The translations under genes and the position numbers were made by a program. From contig JBKPSR010000022.1 of NCBI GenBank assembly GCA_046735115.1, positions 1-34,068 on the forward strand: DNA of 34,068 nt, in the 5' to 3' direction. The notes beneath the pieces were generated by a model, which was not told the DNA's origin, made no database searches, and saw only the letters and a program-made list of their open reading frames with translations. The stretch is from JACVRW01 sp046735115 (GTDB taxonomy: Bacteria; Actinomycetota; Thermoleophilia; Solirubrobacterales; Thermoleophilaceae). Shown piece after piece: positions 27,351 to 34,068 of the stretch; within the stretch, counting starts at the first letter, position 1, and each line of letters begins with the position of its first letter.

Positions 27351-28378
27351 TGTGCACCTCCAGTCACGCCCGCGAAGCGCGGGATGATCTCGCTCCCGTA
27401 CGTCTCGAGCGTCTGCTCCTGCCCCTCCGTCATGAGATAGATGTTGAACTGGTCGACCCCGATCGCCTCGAGCTCCGCGAGCTTCGCGGCTGCCTGGTCA
27501 GGCGTGCCGATCACGCAGAAGCGATCGCAGATCTCGTCGGTTACGAAGGCGCCGTGCTTCGCGCCCACGCGCGAGTGCTCGTCGTAGTCGTAGTGGGTCT
27601 CGCTCGGGACGTAGTCGGTCAGGGCCTTCGGCACGACCGAGCCGTCCGCCCCGTAGCGCCTGATCAGGTCGCGCACGTGGTTCGACACCATCGCCGGGAA
27701 CCAGCGCACCTGGTCGCGCGCCACGGCCAGGTCGTCGGAGATGTGGCTCGGCGCGCAGACGATGCACTTCAGGGCCGCCGGGTCACGCCCGACTTCCTCA
27801 GCGGCCTTCCTCGCCGTGGCCATCGTCCACTGGATGATGTCCGGGTCGGCCAGCTGGATGATCACCCCGTCGCCGTGCCGGCCGGCGATCGCCAGGACCT
27901 TCGGCCCATAGCCGGCCACGTGCATCTCGATCGGCGGCAGCTCGGGGCGGACCCAGACGAGCTCCAGCTCGGTTTCGTTCCACTCGACCTTCTCGCCGTT
28001 CATGAACGGCTTGATCATCCTGACCGCGTCCTCGAAGCGCCCCACCCTGACCGGCTGCTGATTGATGTAGCGGCGTGCGGAGTCCCCGCGCCCGATGCCC
28101 ATCACCATCCGGCCGTCGGAGATGTCGTGAAGCGTCGCGTACATGCTGGCCACGACCGTCGGGTCACGCGTACCCGGGTTCGTGACCATGTGGCCGAGCT
28201 TGATCCGCTCCGTGGCCGCCGCCGCGAGCGCAAGCGTCGGGGTCGAGTCCTGCCAGAGCACGTGCGAGTCGTAGGTCCAGCCGTACTCGAATCCGTGCTT
28301 CTCGCCGAGCACGAGGAGCTCGATCAGGCGCTGGTAGGGCGGATCGGGGAGGACGGTGACGCCGAAGGTGAGAGCCAT
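27347..28378 (-). CDS. LLM class flavin/F420-dependent oxidoreductase
   Basis: A 343-residue luciferase-like TIM-barrel oxidoreductase, first gene of the operon. Typical segments are LTFGVTVLPDPPYQRLIELL, YGWTYDSHVLWQDS, LGHMVTNPGTRDPTVVAS, DGRMVMGIGRGDSARR and MHVAGYGPKVLAIAGRHGDG. It resembles F420-dependent members of the family (Mer-like) more than monooxygenases such as RutA, but cofactor cannot be settled by eye. Beside a dihydropyrimidinase it may reduce a pyrimidine or another N-heterocycle in place of dihydropyrimidine dehydrogenase; that is inference. AAGGTGAG about six bases before the ATG can serve as ribosome binding site. Its stop overlaps the hydantoinase start. Confidence 0.9.
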   Translation of the reverse strand: MALTFGVTVLPDPPYQRLIELLVLGEKHGFEYGWTYDSHVLWQDSTPTLALAAAATERIKLGHMVTNPGTRDPTVVASMYATLHDISDGRMVMGIGRGDSARRYINQQPVRVGRFEDAVRMIKPFMNGEKVEWNETELELVWVRPELPPIEMHVAGYGPKVLAIAGRHGDGVIIQLADPDIIQWTMATARKAAEEVGRDPAALKCIVCAPSHISDDLAVARDQVRWFPAMVSNHVRDLIRRYGADGSVVPKALTDYVPSETHYDYDEHSRVGAKHGAFVTDEICDRFCVIGTPDQAAAKLAELEAIGVDQFNIYLMTEGQEQTLETYGSEIIPRFAGVTGGAQ

Positions 28379-28398
28379 CAGCGCTCACCTTCTCACAC

Positions 28399-28430
28399 GA
28401 GCGCCCCCGGGCTCAGGACCGGGGGCGCTC
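28399..28430. terminator. Perfect 12-bp hairpin upstream of the LLM operon
   Basis: 28399-28410 pairs perfectly with 28419-28430 around an eight-base loop. It lies after the stop of the secreted hypothetical gene and 20 bases before the LLM ATG. No T run follows on either strand, so it may be a weak terminator, an attenuator in the operon leader, or part of a repeat element. Confidence 0.6.
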
Positions 28431-28450
28431 AACCCTCAACCACCCTCAAA
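28428..28450. repeat. Short direct repeats (CTCAA units)
   Basis: Three CTCAA units spaced by C/A-rich bases (minus strand TTGAG) follow the hairpin. They may be an operator for the LLM operon or degenerate repeat debris. Confidence 0.4.
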
Positions 28451-28465
28451 AGGGTCTGACCCTTT
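28449..28465. repeat. REP-like palindrome
   Basis: AAAGGGTC-t-GACCCTTT is a 17-base near-perfect palindrome in the gap between the secreted hypothetical and the LLM gene. Palindromes with a GGGTC/GACCC core occur as dispersed intergenic elements in many bacteria; copy number in this genome cannot be judged from one window. Confidence 0.5.
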
Positions 28466-28473
28466 AAGTTTGC

Positions 28474-29202
28474 TCAGCGCCTCAGCGCGACCAGCCGCGA
28501 CAGCTCCTTGCTCTTCGTCACGGCCTGCTCCTTGATGACGCCCACGCCGCGGCCGTGCCACTTGAGCTCGTACTGCTTGTCGATCGTGCTGTATTCGAGC
28601 GTGAGAAGCGTGCTCTTGAAGGTGCGGTAGGGAGTCTTCACCGCGCCGCCTCCGCCGAGCACCTGCGCCTGGTCCACCGCGTGGCCGGGGGAGTACTCCT
28701 GGCGGTAAGCGTCGCCGCGGTGCGGGTGGGCGAGCATGATGATGCCCGGCTTCCCGTTGCCGACGCCGGCCTCCCAGGAGCCGTCGTCCAGGACCCAGTG
28801 GCCGTGCTCGAAGTTGCTCGAGTTCTCGCCGAGGTACCAGACGTTCCCCTCGTTGTCCTGGGCGTACCAGTCGAAGGTCCGCTCCTCGGGCTTCCCCTCC
28901 GAGAAGACCTGGTCGAGCACGACGGTCGCCTCGATGCCCATGATCCGCTTCTTCCTATGCGTCACCTTGACGGTGTTGAGCTCGTGCGTCTTTCCGTCGT
29001 CGCCGACGCCCCGGTAGCGGTAGACCGTCCCGGGCTTGAGCGGCAGCCACGGGTTGTCGATCGAGCCGCCGAAGTCGGCCGGATCGATCTTCGGGTTGTA
29101 CGGAGTGGTGACCGGGGCTGGGTTGGACTGGCCGGCCGCCGATGCGGCGCCCGCAAGCAGCGCGGCGAGCGTGAGAGCTATGTATCCGGTGCGCTTCAGC
29201 AT
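28474..29202 (-). CDS. Secreted conserved hypothetical protein
   Basis: A 242-residue exported protein from the ATG at 29202. That start gives a clean signal peptide (KRTGYIALTLAALLAGAASA, cleavage near residue 24) and avoids overlap with the divergent gene; upstream starts to 29292 would bury it. The mature part is beta-rich: DNPWLPLKPGTVYRYRG, TVKVTHRKKRIMGIEATVV, then FDWYAQDNEGNVWYLGENS and YRQEYSPGHAVDQAQVLG. I recognise this pattern from unnamed secreted proteins in actinobacteria and proteobacteria but know no function. The WYAQDxxGNVWYxGE block is the most conserved-looking part and could bind a ligand. Confidence 0.85.
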   Translation of the reverse strand: MLKRTGYIALTLAALLAGAASAAGQSNPAPVTTPYNPKIDPADFGGSIDNPWLPLKPGTVYRYRGVGDDGKTHELNTVKVTHRKKRIMGIEATVVLDQVFSEGKPEERTFDWYAQDNEGNVWYLGENSSNFEHGHWVLDDGSWEAGVGNGKPGIIMLAHPHRGDAYRQEYSPGHAVDQAQVLGGGGAVKTPYRTFKSTLLTLEYSTIDKQYELKWHGRGVGVIKEQAVTKSKELSRLVALRR

Positions 29203-29285
29203 GGTCCGCAACGTACTCAGGACGGATGAGAGTCCGATTAGAGGACCGTTGACATCCATGGAGCGTTCCGCGTACGGTCCCGCGC

Positions 29286-30428
29286 ATGCCACGCACGCTG
29301 ATCCTGCTCGCCGTCGCCATCGCCGCGCTCGCCGTGAGCCTCCCCGCCGAGGCGAAGACCATCCCCGTGAAGCCTGGGCAATCGATCCAGGCGGCGGTCG
29401 ACAGGGCGAGCGCGGGGGATCGGATCCTGGTCAAGCCCGGGGTCTACCGCGAGGACGGGCACGCCTGCCCGGCCGAGCCGTCGCACACCTGCGCCGTCTC
29501 GATCGAGAAGAACGGCATCAGGCTCGTGGGAGTGCGCAGCAGGCACAAGGTCGTGCTGCAGGCGCGTGAGAACCAGGACGAGGGGATCGCGGTCGGGAAG
29601 AGCCACGACGGCTCCTGCCTGACGGACGCCTCGAAGCGCGTGCACGGCTCAGTGATCCGCGGCCTCACTGTCCGCGGCTTCGAGGACGATGGCGTCTTCC
29701 TGCTCTGCGTTGACCACTGGCGCGTCACGCACGTTCGCGCCGTGGACAACAACGAGTACGGGGTCTTCCCCTCGCACACGGTGAACGGCCGGCTCGACCA
29801 CTCGTTCGCGAGCGGCGCCAACGACACCGGCCACTACATCGGGCAGTCCCGGCGCGCGCGGGTCGACCACAACGTCGCGAAGGAGAACGTGAGCGGGTTC
29901 GAGCTCGAGAACAGCACGCGTATCACGGCCGACCACAACCTCGCGACCGGCAACACGGCGGGCTTCCTGTCCTTCGCCCTCCCGGGGCTCGACGTCAAGA
30001 CGAACGCCGACAACCGGCTCGCCAACAACCGGGCGATCCGCAACAACAAGGCCAACACATGCGTCGATCCTGACGACGAGGTCTGCGACGTACCGCCCGG
30101 AACCGGCTTCCTGCTCCTGGCCGTCGACCGCAACCACGTCGTCGCGAACCGCGTGAGGGGCAACAACTCCTTCGGTATCGCGCTCACCAACTACTGCGTC
30201 GCGAGGAGCCTGTCCCAGCAGGACTGCGATGCGCTCGACATCGAGCCGAACCCGGACGGCAACCAGATCCGGGACAACAGGCTCAGCGGCAACGCGACGG
30301 CGCCGGACCCGTCGTTCCCGCCGATCTTCGCGGTCGACCTGGCCTGGGATGGCACGGGAATGGACAACTGCTGGTCGGGGAACGTGGCCGGGACGACGTT
30401 CCCGGCGCAGCTGCCCGCCTGCCCCTAG
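29286..30428 (+). CDS. Secreted right-handed parallel beta-helix protein
   Basis: A 380-residue exported protein. Residues 1-23 are a signal peptide (LILLAVAIAALAVSLPAEA). The opening TIPVKPGQSIQAAVDRASAGDRILVKPGVYRE is typical of beta-helix polysaccharide-binding or lyase-like proteins. Repeated turns rich in D/N-H-N follow (RVTHVRAVDNNEYGVF, RVDHNVAKENVSGF, RITADHNLATGNTAG and others), matching PbH1 repeats over about 110-345. Six or more Cys residues in the mature region could form disulfides. No catalytic residues can be assigned. It diverges from the secreted hypothetical across 83 bp, and its TAG shares CTAG with the convergent amidotransferase gene. Confidence 0.9.
   Translation: MPRTLILLAVAIAALAVSLPAEAKTIPVKPGQSIQAAVDRASAGDRILVKPGVYREDGHACPAEPSHTCAVSIEKNGIRLVGVRSRHKVVLQARENQDEGIAVGKSHDGSCLTDASKRVHGSVIRGLTVRGFEDDGVFLLCVDHWRVTHVRAVDNNEYGVFPSHTVNGRLDHSFASGANDTGHYIGQSRRARVDHNVAKENVSGFELENSTRITADHNLATGNTAGFLSFALPGLDVKTNADNRLANNRAIRNNKANTCVDPDDEVCDVPPGTGFLLLAVDRNHVVANRVRGNNSFGIALTNYCVARSLSQQDCDALDIEPNPDGNQIRDNRLSGNATAPDPSFPPIFAVDLAWDGTGMDNCWSGNVAGTTFPAQLPACP
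30425..30428. other. Second shared CTAG stop of convergent genes
   Basis: CTAG is the stop of both the beta-helix gene (plus) and the glutamine amidotransferase gene (minus). It repeats the arrangement seen at 22701-22704. Confidence 0.9.
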
Positions 30429-31168
30429 GTCACGGCTTCAGCCGGGACGCGCACCACCTGCTCGAGCCAGCTGCCGAACAGGCCGCGCGCGAGCGGCAGG
30501 GTGACCTCGGCGTGCTCGGCGACGTCCGCCAGCAGGCGCTCGAGCGCGCCCGGGCCGAGCGTCGACTCGAGGCTCTGGGCGTACGCCGGCACCTCGCCCC
30601 ACTCCGTCGCCAGCTCGAGCGGGACCTCGAGGTGGAACTGGAGCGCGTATGAGCGCCCGATCCGGAACGCCTGGTTGGGATAGGCAGGCGAGCTGGCGAG
30701 CAGAATGGCTCCTTCGGGTAGGTCGAAGGTGTCCCCGTGCCACTGGAGCGTGGGGAAGGACCTGGGCGCGCCGCCGAAGACGGGGTCGCCCTCGGCGGCC
30801 GGCGTAAGCTCGACCGGGAGGAGGCCGACCTCGGGCCGCCCGCCCGGGTACACCCGCGCCCCGAGCGCCGCCGCCAAGAGCTGCGCGCCGAGGCAGACGC
30901 CCCAGACCGGCACATCCGCCGCGACGGCCTCACGCAGCAGCCTCTTCTCGCCGGCCAGCCAGGGGTGCTCCGCGTCCTCGTACGCGCCCATCGGCCCGCC
31001 CATCACGATGATCGCCGGGAACTCGCGCCATTCCGGGAGCGGATCGCCCTCGTCCAGCTCGACGCGCACGAGGTCGAGCCCACGCACGCGCAGCTCGTCC
31101 TCGAACGCGGCCGGCGGCTCGCAGGCGATGTGCTGAAGGACGAGGAGGGGCGACTCCAAGGCGAGCAA
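30425..31168 (-). CDS. Class-I glutamine amidotransferase-like protein
   Basis: A 247-residue stand-alone GATase1 domain. The triad is C92 in GVCLGAQLLA, H179 and E181 in ALQFHLEV. MGGPMGAYED near 56-65 is the oxyanion/glycine-rich strand. Such proteins are often labelled GMP-synthase-like and hydrolyse glutamine or gamma-glutamyl compounds; a gamma-glutamyl polyamine role, as for PuuD, is possible but not shown. No ATG or GTG fits the N-terminus. The frame begins at TTG 31168, just after an in-frame TAG, with a second TTG at 31159. The 3' end overlaps the beta-helix gene by four bases. Confidence 0.88.
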   Translation of the reverse strand: MLALESPLLVLQHIACEPPAAFEDELRVRGLDLVRVELDEGDPLPEWREFPAIIVMGGPMGAYEDAEHPWLAGEKRLLREAVAADVPVWGVCLGAQLLAAALGARVYPGGRPEVGLLPVELTPAAEGDPVFGGAPRSFPTLQWHGDTFDLPEGAILLASSPAYPNQAFRIGRSYALQFHLEVPLELATEWGEVPAYAQSLESTLGPGALERLLADVAEHAEVTLPLARGLFGSWLEQVVRVPAEAVT

Positions 31169-31357
31169 ACGCTACCCGAGCGCCTCGGCGGGCGAAAGCA
31201 GCTCCTCGTGAAGAAAGATCGCGGGCTCGAGGCGGCAAGCCGCGCGAACAGCTCGAGCTGGCGGCGGATCAGGTCCGCGCCGGCCGAGCGAGCCCATCAT
31301 CGCGCCGCCGCGCCCGGGCGCGGGAACCAAACGGCGCCCCGGCTCGTAGGGACGGTG
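31169..31357. other. Divergent gap; possible 42-codon leader ORF only
   Basis: A 189-bp stretch between the amidotransferase and DoxX-Rieske starts. On the minus strand an ORF of 42 codons (31172-31300, ATG-ATG start, TAG stop three bases before the amidotransferase TTG) could couple translation, but it has no recognisable similarity and may be chance. No repeat or hairpin of note was seen. Confidence 0.3.
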
Positions 31358-32341
31358 ATGGCCAATCCGGCCACAGCGCTCTTGCCGCTCCGGCTGTTCC
31401 TCGGCGGGACCTTCGTGTACGCGGGGGTCCAGAAGCTCAGCGATCCCGGCTTCCTGCATCCTCAGTCTCCGACCTACATCGGGACGCAGCTGCACGGCTT
31501 CGCCGACGGAACGCCGGGCGGCACGCTGCTGGAGCCGGCCCTGTCGCACCCCGAGCTCGCCGGGATCGCGGTCGCTCTCCTGGAGATCGCGATCGGGGTC
31601 CTGGTGCTGCTCGGCTTCCTCACCCGTCTCGCGGCAGCCGCCGGCCTAGCCCTGAACCTGCTGCTCTTCCTCACGGCGACCTGGCACACGACCCCCTACT
31701 TCCTCGGCGCTGACATCGTGTTCGTATTCGCATGGCTACCGCTCGTGCTGAGCGGAGCGGACGGGCAGCCGACGATCCGCGATGTCCTTCAGCGGCGCTC
31801 GCTCGGCCTCCGCCGGACGGACGTGCGTGGCCGCGAGATCGCCGTCCCCGAGCTGCGCGGCGAGGGCGTGCTCACCCGCCGCGCGATGCTCGCCCACGTG
31901 CTCGGGGTGGCCGGGCTGCTGACCGCCGCCGCGGCCGCGATCTCCACGCTTGCACGCCGAAGCTTCCAGGCGACCGCGCATGCGCGGGCGCGCCGGCCGG
32001 CCGGCACGGCGGGCGGCGCGACCGACCTCGGTCCGGCCACGGGGCTGGCGCCCGGCGAGGGAGTCGCGTACACCGACCCGGCGAGCGGAGCGCCCGCGAT
32101 CGTCGTCCGGGCGCCGGACGGCGAGCTGTTCGCGCTCGGGGCGACCTGTACCCACGCCGGCTGCGAGGTGGCGTACTCGGGCGGCGCCCTCCGCTGCCCC
32201 TGCCACAGCTCGACCTTCGACATCCGCACGGGGGCGCCCGAGCGCGGGCCCGCGCGCAAGCCGCTTCCGACGGCCGAGGTCAGCGAGCGCGGCGGACACA
32301 TCCTCGCGCAGGCCCTCCGCAGCCCGGGCGGCGCGAGCTAG
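31358..32341 (+). CDS. DoxX-Rieske fusion membrane protein
   Basis: A 327-residue fusion. Residues 1-135 are a four-helix DoxX/MauE-type membrane domain (LRLFLGGTFVYAGVQKLSDP, then AVALLEIAIGVLVLLGFLTR and later helices). A further hydrophobic segment at 178-195, preceded by TRR, resembles the membrane anchor of Rieske proteins. Residues 225-320 are a Rieske domain: C264-T-H266 and C280-x-x-H283 bind the [2Fe-2S] cluster, while C269 and C282 match the disulfide pair of high-potential Rieske proteins. It is probably a membrane electron carrier facing outwards, partner unknown. The ATG at 31358 has an AGGGAC-like site upstream; a GTG directly before it is an alternative. Confidence 0.9.
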   Translation: MANPATALLPLRLFLGGTFVYAGVQKLSDPGFLHPQSPTYIGTQLHGFADGTPGGTLLEPALSHPELAGIAVALLEIAIGVLVLLGFLTRLAAAAGLALNLLLFLTATWHTTPYFLGADIVFVFAWLPLVLSGADGQPTIRDVLQRRSLGLRRTDVRGREIAVPELRGEGVLTRRAMLAHVLGVAGLLTAAAAAISTLARRSFQATAHARARRPAGTAGGATDLGPATGLAPGEGVAYTDPASGAPAIVVRAPDGELFALGATCTHAGCEVAYSGGALRCPCHSSTFDIRTGAPERGPARKPLPTAEVSERGGHILAQALRSPGGAS

Positions 32342-32344
32342 CCG

Positions 32345-32782
32345 TTAGCCGGTGCGCGCGAGCTGAGCGTCAGCCCCGCTACCGGTGACCCTCGTGAGCG
32401 GCACTCCCATGCCCTCGACCTTGCTCGGGAGGTCGAGCCGTAGCCAGCGCGAGAGGTGCGCGGGCAGCGTCGAGACGATCGCCTCGTCGAACCCGTGAAC
32501 GTTCAGCGCGTCCTCCACCGCCGCGACCGGATCGTGCGAGCCGATCAGGGCGCGCACCTCCGAGCCGGCGGCGTCCGAGAGGAGCGGACGGGCCACGCGC
32601 GTCACCGCCCCGGCCTCCCGCCAGCCGTGATCCTCGGGATCGACGACGCGGTGTAGCCCGTGGCACGGCCGCGGCACGAGCAGCGTGAACTCGCAGGGCG
32701 AGCCGGCGGCGCGCCGCCTCACGGCCTCCATCAGCGCGTCGTCGGCCGCGGTGCGGCATGCGACAACCAATACGCGTTCCAT
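32345..32782 (-). CDS. Usp-like small protein
   Basis: A 145-residue protein of universal-stress-protein/Rossmann type: MERVLVVACRTAADDALMEAV, then FTLLVPRP, HRVVDPEDHGW, GSHDPVAAVEDALNVHGFDEAIVSTLP and SRWLRLDLPSKVEGMGVPLTRV. It resembles actinobacterial Usp-like proteins of unknown role. The ATP-binding G-2x-G-9x-G(S/T) motif of classical UspA is not obvious. The ATG at 32782 begins where the family begins; no ribosome binding site is visible. The class-V PLP enzyme gene ends 35 bp upstream on the same strand, so they may be co-transcribed. It converges with the DoxX-Rieske gene three bases away. Confidence 0.75.
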   Translation of the reverse strand: MERVLVVACRTAADDALMEAVRRRAAGSPCEFTLLVPRPCHGLHRVVDPEDHGWREAGAVTRVARPLLSDAAGSEVRALIGSHDPVAAVEDALNVHGFDEAIVSTLPAHLSRWLRLDLPSKVEGMGVPLTRVTGSGADAQLARTG

Positions 32783-32817
32783 GTGAATGACTACGCCTGC
32801 GCGCCGTGCGTAGTTCC

Positions 32818-34068
32818 CTACGCGAGCACGCTCTCGACCGCCTCGAGCGCCCGGTCCACCTCGTCCGCCGTGTTGGCGACGCTCGGGCCGAACCTGACGT
32901 AGCGCGTCCGGTAGGGCGTCACGCTCGCGATCACGCGGCGGCGTTCGCGCAGGCGGTCCACGACCTCGCCGGGATCCGCGTCGCCGACGTCGCAGCACAC
33001 GAGCCCCGACGAGAGCTCCTCGTTGTGCGGCGTCCTCAGCCGTACGCCGTCCAGGGCGACCAGGCCGTCCTTCAGGTGGCTCGCGAGCTGACGCGTTCGC
33101 CGCGCGACCTCGGCGCGGCCGCCCAGCTTCGTATGGACTTCGACCGCCTCCGGCAGCGCCCAGCGATGCTCGAAGGAGTGGAAGCCGCCGGGCGTCATGA
33201 CGGCCCCGGGCGGAGCGTCGGTCGGCCGGCGGCCCTCCAGCCAGGCGCCGTAGACGCGCGGATCGAACGAGGGGATCGTGGGCGCGAGCCGTGCCCACGC
33301 GTGCGGCGCGGCCCATACGAGCCCGGTGCCGCGCGGGCCGAACAGCCACTTGTGGCAGCCGGAGGCGAACACGTCCACGTCGAGGTCCACGGGCGAGGAG
33401 TCCTCGACGCCCAGGCCGTGCACGCCGTCCACGCAGAGGAGGATGCGCTCGCCCTCGCGGCGTCCGCGGTTCGCGTGTGCCACCGCGCCTGCGATCTCCC
33501 GCAGCGGCAGCTTCACGCCGCTCGACGAGTGCACCCATGTGAGGGCGAGGCAGCGAGTCCGGGGCGTGAGGGCGTGCGAGACCGCCGAGACGATCTCGTC
33601 GACCGACGCCGCCTGCGGCTCGCCGTAGAGCCGGATGCGGCGGACGGTCGCCCCGTCGAGCTCCCGGCGCAGCCGAAGCGACTCGTGCGTCGCGAAGAAG
33701 TCGTGCTCGGAGGTCACGACCTCGTCGCCGGGGCTCAACCGAAGCCGCGCGTACACGAGCGCGATCCCCATCGTCGTCGAGTCCGTGAGCGCGACCTCGT
33801 CGGCCTCGGCCCCGAGGTAGCCCGCCGCGGCGGCGCGCGCCGCCTCCTCCAGCTCAACCTCGGACTCGCGCAGGTACAGCGCCGCATCCCTGTCCAGCGC
33901 TTGCCGATGCCGCTCAATCGCCTCGCGCACGGGACGGGGATGACCGGCGAGGAGGAAGGTCGTGAGGTTCGCGTAGCGGCGGTCGAGCGCGAACAGCGGC
34001 CCGGGCGCGTCCGGCGCGGAGGCGCTCGCCTGGCCCGAGGCGCCGTGGTCGCCGCCCCGGGAGATCTC
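32818..34068 (-). CDS. Class-V aminotransferase-fold PLP enzyme (5' end cut)
   Basis: A PLP-dependent enzyme of the isopenicillin-N-epimerase/cysteine-desulfurase-like class V. The frame stays open past a GTG at 33930 to the window edge. The 46 extra codons include FALDRRYANLTTFLLAGHPR, which matches the usual N-terminus of this group, so the true start lies outside. The PLP lysine is in FASGCHKWLFGPRGTG (codon 33349-33351), with Asp in CVDGVHGLG and a HSSSGVKLPLREI segment before it. An Ala/Ser/Gly-rich stretch at the very edge may be a linker after an export signal or extension. Substrate is unknown; these enzymes act as epimerases, C-S lyases or transaminases. Confidence 0.9.
   Translation of the reverse strand, partial: EISRGGDHGASGQASASAPDAPGPLFALDRRYANLTTFLLAGHPRPVREAIERHRQALDRDAALYLRESEVELEEAARAAAAGYLGAEADEVALTDSTTMGIALVYARLRLSPGDEVVTSEHDFFATHESLRLRRELDGATVRRIRLYGEPQAASVDEIVSAVSHALTPRTRCLALTWVHSSSGVKLPLREIAGAVAHANRGRREGERILLCVDGVHGLGVEDSSPVDLDVDVFASGCHKWLFGPRGTGLVWAAPHAWARLAPTIPSFDPRVYGAWLEGRRPTDAPPGAVMTPGGFHSFEHRWALPEAVEVHTKLGGRAEVARRTRQLASHLKDGLVALDGVRLRTPHNEELSSGLVCCDVGDADPGEVVDRLRERRRVIASVTPYRTRYVRFGPSVANTADEVDRALEAVESVLA

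Noticed and set aside
29203..29292. N-terminal extension of the secreted hypothetical to 29292
   Set aside because: It would place the signal peptide internally and overlap the divergent beta-helix gene.

Overview
The window is GC-rich (about 70% by eye) and densely packed. Its content fits an actinobacterium, plausibly of the Thermoleophilia/Solirubrobacterales type: frequent GTG starts, 4-bp ATGA/GTGA overlaps, an LLM-class (probably F420-linked) oxidoreductase, an MMPL transporter, SARP/BTAD and LuxR-LAL giant regulators, and a GH15 trehalase-like enzyme. The taxonomic guess is inference from gene content only. No rRNA, tRNA, CRISPR array, transposase or phage gene was seen. The longest stretch without a confident gene is 31169-31357 (189 bp).

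Region 1 (1-8773) is a purine catabolic island. Adenine deaminase reads leftwards. Diverging from it, 35 bp apart at the start codons, is a tightly packed seven-gene operon: three xanthine dehydrogenase subunits (FAD, 2Fe-2S, Mo), an OHCU decarboxylase-urate oxidase fusion, 5-hydroxyisourate hydrolase, an M20 allantoate amidohydrolase and a DUF3830 protein. Together they take adenine/hypoxanthine/xanthine through urate to allantoin, and then act on allantoate. No dedicated allantoinase lies in the operon.

Region 2 (8788-15021, minus strand) holds a LuxR-type LAL regulator, an MMPL/RND exporter with a Gln-rich coiled-coil insertion, and a GH16-like protein whose catalytic-motif Asp is replaced by Cys.

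Region 3 (15117-18675, plus) is a SnoaL-like / GH15 / secreted subtilase chain joined by 4-bp overlaps and closed by a strong hairpin terminator. Region 4 (18696-22704) is a small membrane protein with GPDES-like repeats, divergent from a 1168-residue SARP-AAA-TPR regulator.

Region 5 (22701-28378, minus) is the most interesting unit. Five genes, each overlapping the next by 4 bp, encode an LLM oxidoreductase, a dihydropyrimidinase/hydantoinase, an M20 N-carbamoyl amidohydrolase, a PaaK-like acyl-CoA ligase and an enoyl-CoA hydratase. The order suggests reductive or oxidative attack on a cyclic ureide, ring opening, decarbamoylation, CoA activation and hydration. I infer a non-canonical pyrimidine- or hydantoin-degrading pathway. 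Its leader contains a perfect hairpin, short direct repeats and a REP-like palindrome.

Region 6 (28474-34068) is mixed: a secreted conserved hypothetical divergent from a secreted beta-helix protein, a class-I glutamine amidotransferase, a DoxX-Rieske fusion, a Usp-like small protein, and a class-V PLP enzyme cut by the right edge.
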